A stretch of 64,000 bases of DNA from Vreelandella boliviensis LC1. Its GTDB lineage: Bacteria > Pseudomonadota > Gammaproteobacteria > Pseudomonadales > Halomonadaceae. Positions 47,741 through 60,436 of the stretch are shown here, in pieces (position 1 is the first letter of the stretch; each line of letters begins with the position of its first letter). The stretch lies in NCBI RefSeq assembly GCF_000236035.1, contig NZ_JH393260.1, forward strand, positions 167,053-231,052, given 5' to 3'. A program made the position numbers and the translations under genes. The notes under the pieces are model-generated. The model was given only the letters and a program-made list of their open reading frames with translations, was not told the DNA's origin and ran no database searches.

Positions 47741-49200
47741 TAGGCGTACTCCTCAGCAAAGGCAGGACGTTGTAAGTGCCAGTCGGTCGCTTGCTGAAAC
47801 TGGTGAGCGACGTTAAGCAGTTGCGCTTCGGCAAAGTGGGTGCCAAGAATCTGTAGGCCTACCGGGCGACTGCCAACAAAACCAGCCGGTACACTGATGC
47901 CGGGGATGCCCGCCAGGTTTACCGCGATGGTGTAGATGTCCTGCAGATACATCGACACCGGATCTTTTTTGGCACCCAGGTCAAAAGCTGGCGTGGGCGA
48001 GGCGGGGCCCATCAGCACATCGACGTCTTCAAAGGCGTCCAGGAAGTCCTGGCGGATCAAACGGCGCACCTGTTGGGCTTTGGTATAGTAGGCGTCAAAA
48101 AAGCCTTCAGAGAGCGTGTGAGTGCCAATTAGGATGCGTCGTTTTACCTCTTCGCCAAAGCCCTCTGCGCGGGAGCGTGTATACAGGTCAATCAAGTCGC
48201 TGGGGTTGTCACAGCGATGACCGAAACGCACACCGTCGTAGCGGGAAAGGTTGGAAGAGGCTTCCGCAGGAGCAATCACGTAGTAGGCTGGAATCGCATA
48301 GTGCGTATGCGGTAGGCTCACCTCGCGCACCGTGGCACCTAGGGACTGGTAGACTTTTACCGCCTCACGGACGGCTTTTTCGACCTCAGGGTCTAAACCA
48401 TCGCCAAAATACTCTTTCGGCAGTCCGATCTTGAGGCCCGAGAGCGGCGCATTAAGACCCTCCACATAGTCAGGTACGCCACGGGCAACGCTGGTGGAGT
48501 CGCGGCCATCATAGCCAGCAATAACACCCAGCAGATGAGCGCAGTCTTCAGCGCTGCGTGCCATCGGGCCTGCTTGGTCAAGGCTGGAGGCGTAGGCAAT
48601 GATGCCAAAGCGCGACACGCGGCCATAGGTGGGTTTTAAACCGGTAATGCCACAAAACGCTGCGGGCTGGCGAATCGAGCCACCAGTATCGGTGCCCATT
48701 GCAGCGGGCACCAAGCCAGCCGCGACTGCAGCTGCACTTCCGCCAGAGCTGCCGCCAGGCACCGCCGTTAGATCCCAAGGATTTTTGACAGGGCCATAAT
48801 AGCTATTTTCGGTGGAGGAGCCCATGGCGAACTCATCCATATTGGTTTTACCCAGGCTGATAGTGCCCGCCGCATTGAGTTTTTCAACCACGGTGGCGTT
48901 ATAGGGGGCGATAAAATTATCCAGCATTTTCGAGCCACAGCTGGTTTTCACACCCAGAGTACAGAAAATATCTTTCAGTGCCAGGGGAATGCCCGCAAGA
49001 GGTCTGGCATTGCCAGCCACTCGTTCGTTGTCGGCTATTTCAGCTTGTTTCAGCGCTTGCTCTGCGGTCACGCTGATAAAACTATTTAGCTTGCCGTCAG
49101 CCTTTTCAATGCGCTGTAAATAGTGAGCAGTCAGCTCGCGGCTTGAAAACTCGCCGCTTTTTAGCGCGGCGACGAGTTGCGTTAAGGTTTTCTCATACAT
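47740..49200 (-). CDS. gatA: Aspartyl/glutamyl-tRNA amidotransferase subunit A
   Basis: The amidase subunit of GatCAB that releases ammonia from glutamine. The amidase-signature triad is Lys76 (LALKD), Ser151 (GGSSGGSA) and Ser175 ([10 protein letters not shown]). At 486 residues it has the family's usual length. The ATG at 49200 aligns with known N termini; longer in-frame readings are unsupported. It lies between gatC and gatB. Confidence 0.98.
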   Translation of the reverse strand: MYEKTLTQLVAALKSGEFSSRELTAHYLQRIEKADGKLNSFISVTAEQALKQAEIADNERVAGNARPLAGIPLALKDIFCTLGVKTSCGSKMLDNFIAPYNATVVEKLNAAGTISLGKTNMDEFAMGSSTENSYYGPVKNPWDLTAVPGGSSGGSAAAVAAGLVPAAMGTDTGGSIRQPAAFCGITGLKPTYGRVSRFGIIAYASSLDQAGPMARSAEDCAHLLGVIAGYDGRDSTSVARGVPDYVEGLNAPLSGLKIGLPKEYFGDGLDPEVEKAVREAVKVYQSLGATVREVSLPHTHYAIPAYYVIAPAEASSNLSRYDGVRFGHRCDNPSDLIDLYTRSRAEGFGEEVKRRILIGTHTLSEGFFDAYYTKAQQVRRLIRQDFLDAFEDVDVLMGPASPTPAFDLGAKKDPVSMYLQDIYTIAVNLAGIPGISVPAGFVGSRPVGLQILGTHFAEAQLLNVAHQFQQATDWHLQRPAFAEEYA

Positions 49201-49294
49201 GACCCAGAAGCTCCGTTCAGGAGAGAAAAAAAGAGGCAATAGTGGTGGCTTGAATTATTGCTTGTGCGTCGTTACTCATCGATCTCATTTAACT

Positions 49295-49582
49295 TTATTC
49301 AACGACGCGTGGTACGAGGTACAGGCCATTTTCCACTGCCGGAGCACAGCGCTGAAAAGTGTCGCGCTGGTTGGTTTCCGTCACTTCATCGGCGCGCAGT
49401 CGCTGGGTCGCATCGAGTGGATGGGCGAGCGGCATAACGCCTTCAGTATCGAGGCTTTGTAGCTGGTCGACCATGTCCAGAATCTGGCTTAGGTCGTCTA
49501 CAAAGCCGCTGGCTTGGTCATCGCTGACGGCGAGTCGGGCCAAGTGAGCGGCCCGGCGCACATGAGATTCTTCAAGCGCCAT
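49295..49582 (-). CDS. gatC: Aspartyl/glutamyl-tRNA amidotransferase subunit C
   Basis: The small 95-residue subunit that stabilises GatAB. Typical features are HVRRAAHLARLAVSDD at the N terminus and a C-terminal segment ending in APAVENGLYLVPRVVE. GAGGAAA precedes the ATG at 49582. It diverges from mreB across about 230 bp and starts the gatCAB operon. Confidence 0.96.
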   Translation of the reverse strand: MALEESHVRRAAHLARLAVSDDQASGFVDDLSQILDMVDQLQSLDTEGVMPLAHPLDATQRLRADEVTETNQRDTFQRCAPAVENGLYLVPRVVE

Positions 49583-49799
49583 GATCGATATTTCCTCGTA
49601 AATGTGATGGAACATAATCCGCTTTAGGCGGTATACATACCGATATCAAAAAAACGTCTTGTGTGGCAGACGTGGAAAATAGCCGCAAAAGGTACCACAT
49701 CTTGGCCTTTACGGGCAGTGTTAGGCGCGACTCGTGCTTGCTGCCAAGGGGTTGCGGTGATACCGTTTGCATCCGCACAGGGTTCCCGGTCTGCACTAG

Positions 49800-50849
<1,050 letters not shown>

Positions 50850-50873
50850 TCGCAGCGGTTAATTGCGGGGGGA

Positions 50874-51803
50874 TTGCCTATTAAACCGCTGTTTTCGCAC
50901 GGGCCATTGCCGGGCTACCGGTTGTTTTTTTGCGCCTTGGCTGCCAGTGCATTGATGTTTGTCGACCTGCATTTCACGCGCATGGAACAAGTGCGTGCAC
51001 AATTGTCGATGGTCGTTGCCCCTATTCAATGGGTTGTTAGTGTGCCTAGCGACCTGTTGAATTGGGGATCGCTTGCGCTCTCTGATCAGCAGGCATTGGT
51101 GGATGAAAACCGCCGCCTGCGTGAGCAGATTCTTACCCTTTCCCATCGTGGTCAACGGTTGGCAAATTTGACTGCGGAAAACAGCGAGCTGCGCGAATTG
51201 CTGCAAGCGGCTAAGCGACGTGATACTCCCTATATCACGGCTGAGCTACTGTCGCTGGATAATGATCCCTTTAGTCATCAGATGGTGGTTAATCGTGGCC
51301 ATCGCAATGGCGCCTACGTGGGGCAGCCGGTCATTGATGCCTCTGGCTTGGTGGGGCAAATTACTGCGGTCTCTGCCTACTCCAGTCGTGTATTACTGTT
51401 AGCCGATGCCAGTCACGCTTTGCCGGTTCAGTTAAACCGCAATGGACTGCGCTTTATTGTCCAGGGGGCAGGGCGTTACAGCAGCGTTAATGTGATGCAT
51501 GTGCCTGATACGGCGGATATTCGTGAAGGTGATTTACTGACAACGTCAGGCTTAGCTGGACGCTTCCCTCCAGGTTACCCTGTAGCACGTGTTACCGAGG
51601 TCTATCACGACCCTGGACAGCCTTTTGCCCGTGTTACGGCCGAACCAATGGCACAGTTGCAGCGCTCACGCCACTTCTTACTGCTTTTTCCTCCTCCTCG
51701 AACGGAGGTGGATGAACACGCATGGGATGAGACGCTGGATATCTCATCAGAGGCTTTACGCTCTTCGCTTCAGCTTGTTAATCCCGACCAAGAGGTGCCT
51801 TGA
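50874..51803 (+). CDS. mreC: Cell shape-determining protein MreC
   Basis: A bitopic inner-membrane scaffold of the elongasome, 309 residues. A membrane helix at about 15-33 is followed by a coiled coil (about 75-110, with DENRRLREQILTLSHRG) and the periplasmic beta domain with VINRGHRNGAYVGQ-like sequence. Start is TTG at 50874 after a GGGGGGA site. Its stop overlaps the mreD start (TGATG). Confidence 0.95.
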   Translation: MPIKPLFSHGPLPGYRLFFCALAASALMFVDLHFTRMEQVRAQLSMVVAPIQWVVSVPSDLLNWGSLALSDQQALVDENRRLREQILTLSHRGQRLANLTAENSELRELLQAAKRRDTPYITAELLSLDNDPFSHQMVVNRGHRNGAYVGQPVIDASGLVGQITAVSAYSSRVLLLADASHALPVQLNRNGLRFIVQGAGRYSSVNVMHVPDTADIREGDLLTTSGLAGRFPPGYPVARVTEVYHDPGQPFARVTAEPMAQLQRSRHFLLLFPPPRTEVDEHAWDETLDISSEALRSSLQLVNPDQEVP

Positions 51804-52291
51804 TGGCGCGTGCACCGGTTGTGCCTATTTTAGCTATTTGGCTAAGTCTGCTTCTGGCGTTATGTTTGCAAGTGATGCCGCTAGCCGATGGTTGGCAGGT
51901 ATATCGCCCCGAGTGGTTGGGGCTTATGCTGATCTACTGGTGTATGCGCACGCCCGACAGGGTCGGCGTTTTTCATGGTTTTGTGCTGGGCATTTTGATG
52001 GATTTAATTGAAGGCACTGAGCTGGGACAGCACGCGCTAATCTATGCACTCTTGGCGTTTCTTTGTGCCCTGGTGTACCCCCGTTTTCGGGCCTATTCGC
52101 TGGTGCAGCAGTCGGCACTGGTACTGGTACTGCTGGGCTTGATGCAGTTAGTCGCCCAGTGGCTGCGCACTATCATCGGTGATTTTTCGATTCATTTAGC
52201 CTTTTTAATTCCCGCGTTGATCAGTGCGTTGCTATGGCCGTGGCTAGCGACGATGTTCCAGGCATTAGAACGTCGGTTGGCCGCTTCATGA
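51803..52291 (+). CDS. mreD: Rod shape-determining protein MreD
   Basis: A small polytopic membrane protein (162 residues, about five helices) of the elongation complex. The segment [34 protein letters not shown], which spans two helices and their loop, is typical. ATG at 51803 overlaps mreC and its stop overlaps maf by 4 bp (ATGA). Confidence 0.94.
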   Translation: MARAPVVPILAIWLSLLLALCLQVMPLADGWQVYRPEWLGLMLIYWCMRTPDRVGVFHGFVLGILMDLIEGTELGQHALIYALLAFLCALVYPRFRAYSLVQQSALVLVLLGLMQLVAQWLRTIIGDFSIHLAFLIPALISALLWPWLATMFQALERRLAAS

Positions 52292-52869
52292 CTGCGCCTG
52301 TTTTGTGCTTAGCGTCGGCCTCTCCACGTCGACGGGCCTTGCTGGCAACCATTGGTGTGCCAGTCACGGTTCACCCCTGTAATATCGATGAGACGCCGTT
52401 GGTCGGTGAGACGGCTCAAGCGTATGTGCAGCGCTTAGCGGTTGCCAAAGCCGAGGCGGCGGTCCCGCTAACTAACTTGCCGACCCTAGGTTCAGATACC
52501 GCTGTGGTTGTGGATGGGCGTATTCTAGGTAAACCGGTGGATTTTGATGCGGCCGCCGAGATGCTGCGGCTGCTTTCGGGGCGGTGTCACGAGGTGCTTA
52601 CCGCCGTGGCGGTGAGTGGGCCAGAGGGGGTGCTCTCCTGCTGCGTGGCCACCCAGGTGACGATGCGTGAAATAAGCGCAGATGAAATCGCTGCCTACTG
52701 GCGCACCGGCGAGCCCGCTGATAAGGCTGGCGGATACGCAATACAGGGATTGGCCGCCATATTTGTAAAACAGATTCAAGGCAGTCACTCGGCAGTGGTA
52801 GGGTTACCGCTGTTTGAGACGACGCACTTGCTACGCCGACAGGGAGTTCCTATCTGGCAGCGCGTTTAA
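52288..52869 (+). CDS. maf: Maf family nucleoside triphosphate pyrophosphatase (YhdE type)
   Basis: Hydrolyses noncanonical or excess nucleotides (dTTP/UTP in the YhdE subgroup). The 193-residue protein has [28 protein letters not shown] and [22 protein letters not shown]. Its position between mreD and rng is that of E. coli yhdE. ATG at 52288 overlaps the mreD stop. Confidence 0.94.
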   Translation: MTAPVLCLASASPRRRALLATIGVPVTVHPCNIDETPLVGETAQAYVQRLAVAKAEAAVPLTNLPTLGSDTAVVVDGRILGKPVDFDAAAEMLRLLSGRCHEVLTAVAVSGPEGVLSCCVATQVTMREISADEIAAYWRTGEPADKAGGYAIQGLAAIFVKQIQGSHSAVVGLPLFETTHLLRRQGVPIWQRV

Positions 52870-52939
52870 CTCCCTTGAATAGAGGGATTCGCCGCCTGTA
52901 TCGCTGGCAAGGAATACGTCAACCAATAAGGAATTTTGC

Positions 52940-54403
52940 ATGAGCGGTGAAGTTCTCATCAATTTAACGCCAATGGAAACCCGCGTCGCGCTGGTTGAAA
53001 ATGGCGTTTTGCAAGAGGCACTGATCGAGCGTTCCCGTCGGCGTGGCATCGTGGGTAATATCTACAAAGGCAAAGTCGTTCGTGTGCTGCCTGGAATGCA
53101 TGCTGCCTTTGTTGATATTGGCTTAGAGCGGGCGGCGTTTATTCATGCACACGAAGTGATGCCTTCCGGCACACCGCTCGATGAGCAGCAGACTATCGGC
53201 CAGTTGCTGCATGAAGGCCAGGCGCTGGTGGTGCAGGCCACCAAAGACCCTATTGGTAGTAAAGGTGCGCGCTTAACCACGCACCTGTCGATCCCTTCCC
53301 GCTATTTGGTGTATATGCCCGATTCGCCCCATCACGGCGTTTCGCAGCGTATTGAGGATGAGCGCGAACGCGAGCGGTTAAAAGCCCTGCTGGATAGCAG
53401 CGTGGCGGAGCAGACGCTGGAAGTGACGGGTGGCTTTATTGTTCGTACTGCCGCGGAAGGCGTAGGTGACGAAGAGCTAAAAGGCGATATGCACTTTCTG
53501 CTGCGGCTATGGCGCAAGGTGAGCGAGCGTAAAGTGACCGCGACGCCACAAAGCGTGATTTATGATGATTTGCCGCTTTTTATGCGCACCCTGCGCGATG
53601 TAATGCGCGACGATATTGAAAAAGTGCGTATCGATTCGCGGGAAAACTTCGTCAAGCTGGTCGAGTTCGCCGAAGAGTTTATGCCCGATGCCGTTGAGCG
53701 GATTGAGTACTACCCCGGCGAGCGGCCCATCTTTGATCTCTACAGTGTCGAAGATGAAATCCAGAAAGCCCTGGGGCGCAAGGTACAGTTGAAGTCCGGT
53801 GGCTATCTGGTGATTGATCCTACCGAGGCAATGACGACCATTGATGTTAATACTGGTGGTTATGTCGGTCATCGCAACCTAGAAGAGACCATTTTCAAAA
53901 CCAACCTTGAGGCGGCCACGGCGATTGCCCGCCAGCTCCGGTTGCGCAATCTGGGCGGCATTATCATTATCGACTTTATCGATATGGTTGATGTTGAACA
54001 TCAGCGTCAAGTATTGCGTGTACTGGAGAAAGCCTTAGAGCGCGATCACGCCAAAACCAAGTGTACCGGCGTCACCGAGCTTGGCCTTGTTCAGCTTACC
54101 CGTAAACGCACCCGAGAAAGCCTGGAGCAAACGCTCTGCGAAGCGTGCCCCACCTGCAGCGGCCGAGGTACACTTAAAACTCCCGAAACCGTCTGCTACG
54201 AAATCTTTCGTGAGATTTTGCGCGAAGAGCGTGCTTACAGCGCTGAAACTTATATGGTGCTTGCATCGCAGCCCGTTGTTGATCGGTTATTGGATGAAGA
54301 GTCCGCGTCGGTGGCCGACCTGGAGACGTTTATCAATAAAACGATTCGCTTTCAGGTTGAGCAACACTACTCCCAAGAGCAGTACGATATTGTGCTGATG
54401 TAA
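52940..54403 (+). CDS. rng: Ribonuclease G
   Basis: An endoribonuclease of the RNase E/G family (487 residues) that matures the 5' end of 16S rRNA and degrades some mRNAs. The S1 domain (about 35-125) has GNIYKGKVVRVLPGMHAAFVDIG. The catalytic acidic site is in DVNTGGYVG and IIIIDFIDM, and the zinc-link CPTC is at CEACPTCSGRG. No long disordered tail is present, which separates it from RNase E. Confidence 0.97.
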   Translation: MSGEVLINLTPMETRVALVENGVLQEALIERSRRRGIVGNIYKGKVVRVLPGMHAAFVDIGLERAAFIHAHEVMPSGTPLDEQQTIGQLLHEGQALVVQATKDPIGSKGARLTTHLSIPSRYLVYMPDSPHHGVSQRIEDERERERLKALLDSSVAEQTLEVTGGFIVRTAAEGVGDEELKGDMHFLLRLWRKVSERKVTATPQSVIYDDLPLFMRTLRDVMRDDIEKVRIDSRENFVKLVEFAEEFMPDAVERIEYYPGERPIFDLYSVEDEIQKALGRKVQLKSGGYLVIDPTEAMTTIDVNTGGYVGHRNLEETIFKTNLEAATAIARQLRLRNLGGIIIIDFIDMVDVEHQRQVLRVLEKALERDHAKTKCTGVTELGLVQLTRKRTRESLEQTLCEACPTCSGRGTLKTPETVCYEIFREILREERAYSAETYMVLASQPVVDRLLDEESASVADLETFINKTIRFQVEQHYSQEQYDIVLM

Positions 54404-54405
54404 CC

Positions 54406-57400
54406 ATGCTTACTCGTTCGCTGGTGCGTTGGAGTTTGCTGATAGCAGCCTGGTGTCTGGGCAGCGCGGCCGTACTGCTGTTGCTGCTCCGCCTGGCGAT
54501 CAGCCAATCCGATGCCCTTACCCCCCGTATTGAAGCGCTGCTCGAGGCGCGTATCGGCGTGCCGGTGACCATCGAGCGCTTATCGCTTTCGCTAGCCCGT
54601 AGCGACCTACTGTTACGTCTGGACGGTGTGAATGCGGAAACCCCTGATGGACAAGCGCTGTTTTCCCTGGAGCGGGCGGGACTGCGCTTGGATATCTGGG
54701 AGTCGCTTGTCAATATGGCCCCGATTTTTAGCGACGCACGCATAAGCGGTACACAGTTTCATCTTTATCAAGGCACGGGGGCGTCGTGGCAGTGGCCCGA
54801 GCCCGCGGTGTTACCGCTATTGATGGAGGCAGAGCCCGACGTGGACCTGGCCACAATTGATAGCTGGGCGGGCTTGATTTTACGCCAACGTCTGTGGGTG
54901 GATGACACTCGCGTGGTGCTGCATGGAAAGCAGGACACCGTGCTGCTACATGCCCAAACGCTGCTACTGACTGGCGATGAGCGGCGTACCCGGCTCGAGG
55001 GTGCCATCAATATTGCCCAATCGCTACAACAAGCGCGCGAAGTGGCCCTGCCCGCGGCAGAAATGAAAGTCGAAATGCAGCCCGGCCGACATGGGTTTAG
55101 CGATTTTTCGGCAGCGCTGCAGCTGGATATTCAGCTTGATCAATTAGTCGTGCTGGCAGATATGTTTCGGCCTGATCATGCCGCCTATTTAGAGCAGGCC
55201 GGGGGCAGTGCACGGCTGTGGGGACGCTGGAGTGTCGGGCGTCTTGAAGAAGCCCGGATCGCTGTCGACGTTCCACAGTTGACGCTTCGCCATAACGTCC
55301 AGTACGCGGTGTTAAGAGACATTGAGGCCAATGGCTTGTGGCAGCGCGACGGCGAAGGGGGCGAGGCGTGGCTAAGCGGCGATGCGGATAGCGTGGAGTG
55401 GGCCCAGCCCCCTGGCGGCAGTGTTGGGCCGGCTTTGCCACGCCACTGGCACGCCACTCACCAGCCTGGAGAGTGGGAAGTACGCACCAGTGCCTTTGAG
55501 CTCGCCTCGCTGACTGCTTGGCGTGACTATGTACTGCTCCCCGAGTCCGTCACGCGAGTATTGCAAACCCTCGCCCCCCGTGGGCAGGTCGAGGGGTTAC
55601 ATGTGGGGCAGCAGGATGGCCACTGGGGGGTCGACGCAGCGATAACCGGTGTGGAGGTTTCTCCCTGGGAGCAGGCGCCGGGCGGTGGCCCGCTGGACGC
55701 CTGGGTGCAGGCGCGGGATTTACGCGGCCGCGTATTGTTTAGCAGTAACGGCAATAGCACCCTCTATTTCCCCGAGTTTTTTGCCGCTCCCATGCAGCTG
55801 CGACGTGCTGAAGGCGAAGTAGAGTGGGTATACGATGGGCCAAATACCATGGTGAGTGGCAAGCGCCTAAGCGTCGACTGGGATGGCGCGCAGATAGAGG
55901 GTGGCTTTGGTTTGGTAACGGGTAATCAGCGAGGGCATTTTGGTTTAGACCTTAATTTTAGTGACGTGGATGCCCTAGAGCGCCCATTGGCCCAGTGGTT
56001 GCCGCTAAGCGTGATGGATGAAGAGCTACAGGAGTGGCTGCTCAATGATATAGGTGGCTATGTGAGCGAGGGCTCGCTGCAGCTAAGCCAGCCATTAGGA
56101 GATGGAGCGACCGCCAAGGACTTTACCGCGACTCTCGCGCTGGCGGTTACCCAAGGACATTTGCCTATCGCGCCCGGTTGGCCGCGCCTTGACGATGTCG
56201 AGGGGCGCCTAAAGTGGCAGAACAGGGTGTTAGAGGCTGAAATCGATAATGCCCAGAGCCATGGCATCACCGCTTCAGAGGGCGAAGTGGTGATGAAGGA
56301 TGAGACGCTCAACCTTTCGGGTCAGTTAACATCGGACGGGCCCGCGTTGATCTCTTTTTTACAGGCGATGCCCGAGATTGACCTTTCCCAACTAAGTGAT
56401 TTGCGCGTTACGGGTGATGTTAACGGCGATATTGCGCTGTCGTTGCCGTTAGAAAACCTCGAGGCGCTTCAACTGGAAATTAACGCCCGACCGCGTTTCT
56501 CGGAAGTGGTATATCAACCGCTCGACCTACGTCTACAATCGGTCGAAGGTGATCTAGCCTGGCTTCAAGATGGGGAGGGTTCAGGTCTCGTCGGTGAAGC
56601 TAGTGGTCAGTTGCTTGGGGGTTCTATCCACGCTGATATTGATACTCAAAGCGACGACATACAACTGCGGGGGAGTGTCGCTACCGCTGCGCTTTTCGGA
56701 CTTGCTGGGTTAGATCATAGTCAAGGGCGTATGCCGTTAGAAGGGGCGCTAGAGTGGCAGGGTAGTGTTGCTTTAACGCCAACGCCCACCCTGCGTTTGG
56801 AGAGTCGTTTAGTCGGCGTCACCAGCCATCTACCCGAGCCCTTTGCAAAATCGCCACAGCAGGCCTGGCCCTGGACACTAACCGCCGATATAGACACAAA
56901 ACGTATCGAAACTCGTCTAGCCGATATCGCCTCTGCGCGACTACAGCAGCTTAACGGCGCGTTTGCCGGTACGCTAAATTTAGGCATCCAAGCGGAGCGT
57001 CTACCCGGCTGGCCTTACCAACCAGGGATTAGCCTCGACGCTGCCGTACCGCGACTTGACCCGCTAGCGTGGCAGCAGGCGATATCACCACTAATGGCAG
57101 GCGGGGCACCCATGCCGTCAAGCGAAGGAACTCAAATGCCGTTGGCTGTCTCGGTAACGACCCCCTGCGTGGTTTACCAAGACAAGTGCTTAGGCAGTCT
57201 TAACGCCTCGGGAAGCATGAACGCGGGACTGATCGATTTGGATCTAAGCGGTAATCTGGTTACCGGGCGGTTGGCGTACGATGCTCAATCTCCGCAACCG
57301 TTAGATATGACCATTGAAGCGCTGGCGCTTGATCGCTTGCTGGCGTTAGCCAATGTCGAGCATGACAGCGATGCACCGATGCCCGACTCCTGGATGCAAT

Positions 57401-58260
57401 CAGTCGAAACTCAGCGTCAGGCAGCTATGGCCATTCCGGATTGGCTGGCCGATGTACCCAATGGGCGATTGCGTTTAGCCGAAATTGCCATGGGGCCGCG
57501 CCGCTTTGGCCCCTTGACGGCCTACTGGAAAGCCGACGGTGAGCGTTTTTCGCTTACTCCTGTCGGCTTAACCCTGGGCCAGCTCTCGGCGCGCGGCGAG
57601 CTGCACTGGGAAGGGGATGCTGTTTCGAGTCATACCCGCGCAGACATTACGATTCAGGGTGGGGATATCGGCACTGCCCTTGAGCGCCTTGACCAGCCGG
57701 TGGCCATGCGCAGCCGTAGTACCGATGTGGTCGCCTCGCTTGACTGGCCGGGGGCGCCCTGGCAGTTGGAGTTAAGTCGCTCGGATGGCTATATCAGTAC
57801 CGATATTCGTGATGGCAGCTTTGTCACCCTGGAGTCGGCGCCCGCGCGTTTAATCGGCTTGCTCAATTTTGATAATATTTTACGCCGTCTACGCCTGGAT
57901 TTTTCCGACGTAACCGGCCGGGGCACGGCATTTGACCGTGTCAAGGGCACCGCTGATATTACCGGCGGACTGCTGACGCTACGCGGGCCATTGCAAATTG
58001 ATGCCCCGGCCACCACCCTAACGCTCACCGGCAGTGTCGACCTGGTGTCGCGTGAACTTGACCAACGGCTTGGCGTCACACTACCAGTGACGCAAAGTTT
58101 ACCGATCGCGGCGATCGCCGTTGGCGCACCCATCGTGGGCGGTGCGCTGTTCCTTGCTGACCAGCTATTTGGCGACGCTTTAGATCGTGCCACGACACTC
58201 CATTATCGCGTGCGAGGCCCTTGGACCTCGCCGCAGGTTACTTTAGAAGGCCCCCAATGA
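54406..58260 (+). CDS. yhdP: YhdP family AsmA-like envelope protein
   Basis: A very large (1284 residues) inner-membrane-anchored protein with one N-terminal helix (about 9-29) and a long periplasmic beta-rich groove (DUF3971 and AsmA_2-like regions). YhdP, TamB and YdbH form partly redundant bridges for phospholipid transport to the outer membrane. Features such as [17 protein letters not shown] (here [20 protein letters not shown]) near residue 1165 are diagnostic. It starts 2 nt after rng and overlaps tldD by 4 bp. Confidence 0.94.
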   Translation: MLTRSLVRWSLLIAAWCLGSAAVLLLLLRLAISQSDALTPRIEALLEARIGVPVTIERLSLSLARSDLLLRLDGVNAETPDGQALFSLERAGLRLDIWESLVNMAPIFSDARISGTQFHLYQGTGASWQWPEPAVLPLLMEAEPDVDLATIDSWAGLILRQRLWVDDTRVVLHGKQDTVLLHAQTLLLTGDERRTRLEGAINIAQSLQQAREVALPAAEMKVEMQPGRHGFSDFSAALQLDIQLDQLVVLADMFRPDHAAYLEQAGGSARLWGRWSVGRLEEARIAVDVPQLTLRHNVQYAVLRDIEANGLWQRDGEGGEAWLSGDADSVEWAQPPGGSVGPALPRHWHATHQPGEWEVRTSAFELASLTAWRDYVLLPESVTRVLQTLAPRGQVEGLHVGQQDGHWGVDAAITGVEVSPWEQAPGGGPLDAWVQARDLRGRVLFSSNGNSTLYFPEFFAAPMQLRRAEGEVEWVYDGPNTMVSGKRLSVDWDGAQIEGGFGLVTGNQRGHFGLDLNFSDVDALERPLAQWLPLSVMDEELQEWLLNDIGGYVSEGSLQLSQPLGDGATAKDFTATLALAVTQGHLPIAPGWPRLDDVEGRLKWQNRVLEAEIDNAQSHGITASEGEVVMKDETLNLSGQLTSDGPALISFLQAMPEIDLSQLSDLRVTGDVNGDIALSLPLENLEALQLEINARPRFSEVVYQPLDLRLQSVEGDLAWLQDGEGSGLVGEASGQLLGGSIHADIDTQSDDIQLRGSVATAALFGLAGLDHSQGRMPLEGALEWQGSVALTPTPTLRLESRLVGVTSHLPEPFAKSPQQAWPWTLTADIDTKRIETRLADIASARLQQLNGAFAGTLNLGIQAERLPGWPYQPGISLDAAVPRLDPLAWQQAISPLMAGGAPMPSSEGTQMPLAVSVTTPCVVYQDKCLGSLNASGSMNAGLIDLDLSGNLVTGRLAYDAQSPQPLDMTIEALALDRLLALANVEHDSDAPMPDSWMQSVETQRQAAMAIPDWLADVPNGRLRLAEIAMGPRRFGPLTAYWKADGERFSLTPVGLTLGQLSARGELHWEGDAVSSHTRADITIQGGDIGTALERLDQPVAMRSRSTDVVASLDWPGAPWQLELSRSDGYISTDIRDGSFVTLESAPARLIGLLNFDNILRRLRLDFSDVTGRGTAFDRVKGTADITGGLLTLRGPLQIDAPATTLTLTGSVDLVSRELDQRLGVTLPVTQSLPIAAIAVGAPIVGGALFLADQLFGDALDRATTLHYRVRGPWTSPQVTLEGPQ

Positions 58261-59708
58261 CCGCATATATAAGTGATGTAGATACGGCTGGGGGCCTTCT
58301 GTTGACCCCTGGAGGGCTTGACTTAGACGCTCTGGAAACGGGGTTGGGCTACGCCATGGGCGCGGGCATAGACTACGCTGATCTGTATTTTCAACGTACT
58401 TGGCAAGAGGGCTGGGTGCTGGAAGATGGGGAGGTGAAAGAGGCTAGCTACAATATTGACGGCGGCGTCGGCGTGCGCTCTCTGGCGGGTGAAAAAACCG
58501 GTTTTGCCTACTCCAACCAAATTACTGCCGATGCATTAATGGACACTGGCCGTACCGCTGCAGGTATTGTGCGCAGTGGTCAACGCCTGTCTGGGCAGCT
58601 GGTTCAACCCGTTTCCGCTACGTCGCGTTACGCAGGGATTGACCCATTAGCTGGGCTAAGTGCCGAAGACAAAGTCGCCATGTTAAAACAGGCTGACCGA
58701 GTCGCCCGTGCCGCAGATCCTAGCATCAGTCAGGTGAGTGCTTCCCTATCGGGCACCTACGAAGTGGTGCTGGTGCGGGCCAGCGATGGCACTTTGGCGG
58801 CAGATATTCGCCCGCTAGTGCGCTTTAATGTCAGCGTGATTGCGGTTAAGAACGGACGCCGTGAGCGCGGCAGCGCGGGCGGTGGTGGTCGTTACTCAAT
58901 GGCCAAACTGCGCGATGATCAAGTCGCAGAGCAGTACGCTAAAGAAGCCGTTCGTCAGGCGCTGGTCAACCTGGAAGCTATTGATGCGCCCGCTGGGCAA
59001 ATGCCGGTGGTGCTGGCGTCAGGCTGGCCGGGGATTTTACTCCATGAAGCCGTCGGCCACGGCCTGGAGGGCGATTTCAACCGTAAAGGCAGTTCCGCCT
59101 TTGCGGGTAAGATGGGCGAGCGTGTGGCCGCTAAAGGCGTAACCATTGTCGACGATGCAACGCTAGCGGATTGCCGTGGCTCCATGAGCGTTGATGACGA
59201 AGGCACGCCGGGCCAATACACGCCGCTTATTGAAGACGGCATTTTGACCGGCTATATGCAGGACAAACTCAATGCTCGCTTAATGGGCATGGCCCCCACA
59301 GGCAATGCGCGGCGTGAATCCTTTGCCCACCTGCCGATGCCGCGTATGACGAATACCGTTATGCTCGCTGGCCAAGAAGAGCCCAGCGATATCATCAAAA
59401 GCGTTAAGCGCGGTATTTATGCGGTGAGCTTTGGCGGCGGTCAGGTGGATATTACCTCGGGTAAATTTGTGTTCTCTGCCAGCGAAGCCTACCTAATTGA
59501 AGACGGTAAAGTGACGGCGCCGGTGAAAGGGGCCACCTTGATTGGTAACGGGCCGGAAGCGATGCAGCGGGTCTCCATGATTGGCCATGATATGGCGCTG
59601 GATACCGGTATTGGCGTGTGCGGTAAAGAGGGGCAGGGCGTGCCGGTGGGTGTCGGCCAGCCCACCCTGAAATTAGATGAGCTGACCGTAGGCGGTACGC
59701 AGTCTTAA
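58257..59708 (+). CDS. tldD: Metalloprotease TldD
   Basis: The catalytic subunit of the TldD/TldE protease, which matures modified peptides such as microcin B17 and degrades some toxins' partners. The zinc motif HEAVGH is at 263-268. At 483 residues it has the normal length. Its ATG overlaps the yhdP stop (ATGA). The partner gene pmbA lies 730 bp downstream beyond a convergent gene, yjgA. Confidence 0.96.
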   Translation: MTAYISDVDTAGGLLLTPGGLDLDALETGLGYAMGAGIDYADLYFQRTWQEGWVLEDGEVKEASYNIDGGVGVRSLAGEKTGFAYSNQITADALMDTGRTAAGIVRSGQRLSGQLVQPVSATSRYAGIDPLAGLSAEDKVAMLKQADRVARAADPSISQVSASLSGTYEVVLVRASDGTLAADIRPLVRFNVSVIAVKNGRRERGSAGGGGRYSMAKLRDDQVAEQYAKEAVRQALVNLEAIDAPAGQMPVVLASGWPGILLHEAVGHGLEGDFNRKGSSAFAGKMGERVAAKGVTIVDDATLADCRGSMSVDDEGTPGQYTPLIEDGILTGYMQDKLNARLMGMAPTGNARRESFAHLPMPRMTNTVMLAGQEEPSDIIKSVKRGIYAVSFGGGQVDITSGKFVFSASEAYLIEDGKVTAPVKGATLIGNGPEAMQRVSMIGHDMALDTGIGVCGKEGQGVPVGVGQPTLKLDELTVGGTQS

Positions 59709-59732
59709 GGACAGGCCTTAAATAGGCTGTCG

Positions 59733-60266
59733 TTAAAGAGCAAGCGTTTCGCGCAGGTGTTTGAAAAGCTTGCGCGAGCTGGTGGGTGGTTTGCCCTGTT
59801 CGCGCTCTCGTTGGGCGTTGCGAATCAACTGACGCAGGGTCTGGCGGTCGGCATCGGGGTGCTCTGCCATAAACAGGTCGACAGCAGGATCGCCTTCGTC
59901 AATTAAGCGTTCCCGCCATTTTTCCAGTCGGTGGAACGCATGGTCGCGCTGCTCCTGCTCCTGATCGATGGAATCGAATACGCCTTGAATGGCGGTGAGA
60001 TCCTCTTTACGGATTAGCTTACCGACATACTGCATATGGCGGCGGCGACCTTCATGGGAACGAATGCGCGAGGTTTCCTCGATAGCGCGCAGCATATCGT
60101 CAGAGAGGGGGAAACGGTCACGTTCCGCTGGTCGCATGGCGATTAAGGTTTCCCCAAGTGCCTGTAAGGCATGCATTTCACGTTTGAGTTGCGACTTGCT
60201 AGGGCGTTCTTCCTGCTCTTTTACTTCATTAGTACTTAGGACGGGATCGGGACGTTGCTTACGCAT
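59733..60266 (-). CDS. yjgA: Ribosome-associated protein YjgA/DarP (DUF615)
   Basis: A 177-residue, highly charged protein that associates with late 50S precursors. The segments PSKSQLKREMHALQALGE, RRRHMQYVGKLIR and ARREREQGKPP-like (here AQREREQGKPP) are typical. The ATG at 60266 (MRKQRPDP) is chosen; longer readings run through the tandem repeats upstream and are not credible. It lies between tldD and pmbA and points against them. Confidence 0.93.
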   Translation of the reverse strand: MRKQRPDPVLSTNEVKEQEERPSKSQLKREMHALQALGETLIAMRPAERDRFPLSDDMLRAIEETSRIRSHEGRRRHMQYVGKLIRKEDLTAIQGVFDSIDQEQEQRDHAFHRLEKWRERLIDEGDPAVDLFMAEHPDADRQTLRQLIRNAQREREQGKPPTSSRKLFKHLRETLAL

Positions 60267-60340
60267 AGTGTGACTCACAGACAAGATTCGTGGCTGCATT
60301 ATACCAGCTGCGAGTACAACATTGATTCGCCGAAGATGCT

Positions 60341-60430
60341 CTCTTGAAAGATACTCTCTTGAAAGACGTCCTCTTGAAAGACGTTCTCTTGAAAGATATT
60401 CGGTTGAGAGACATTCGGTTGAAAAAAGGA
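60341..60430. repeat. Tandem 15-bp repeat, six units, directly before pmbA
   Basis: Six units of 15 bp start at 60341, 60356, 60371, 60386, 60401 and 60416. The first four are CTCTTGAAAGAYRYY and the last two CGGTTGAAAGA-like. They end at the pmbA ribosome binding site and lie in the divergent yjgA-pmbA promoter region. The period is a multiple of three but no evidence of translation exists. Confidence 0.9.
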
Positions 60431-60436
60431 GGCCAT

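Noticed and set aside
49655-49674. Hairpin between gatC and mreB as a terminator or riboswitch
   Set aside because: Only a 6-bp stem, no T-run, and it lies between divergent genes; no class of RNA recognised.
60341-60430. Possible CRISPR array
   Set aside because: Units are directly adjacent, 15 bp long and have no spacers.
60344-60436. Repeat-encoded N terminus (LKD repeats) for PmbA
   Set aside because: The strong AAAGGAGG site and family alignment place the start at 60437.
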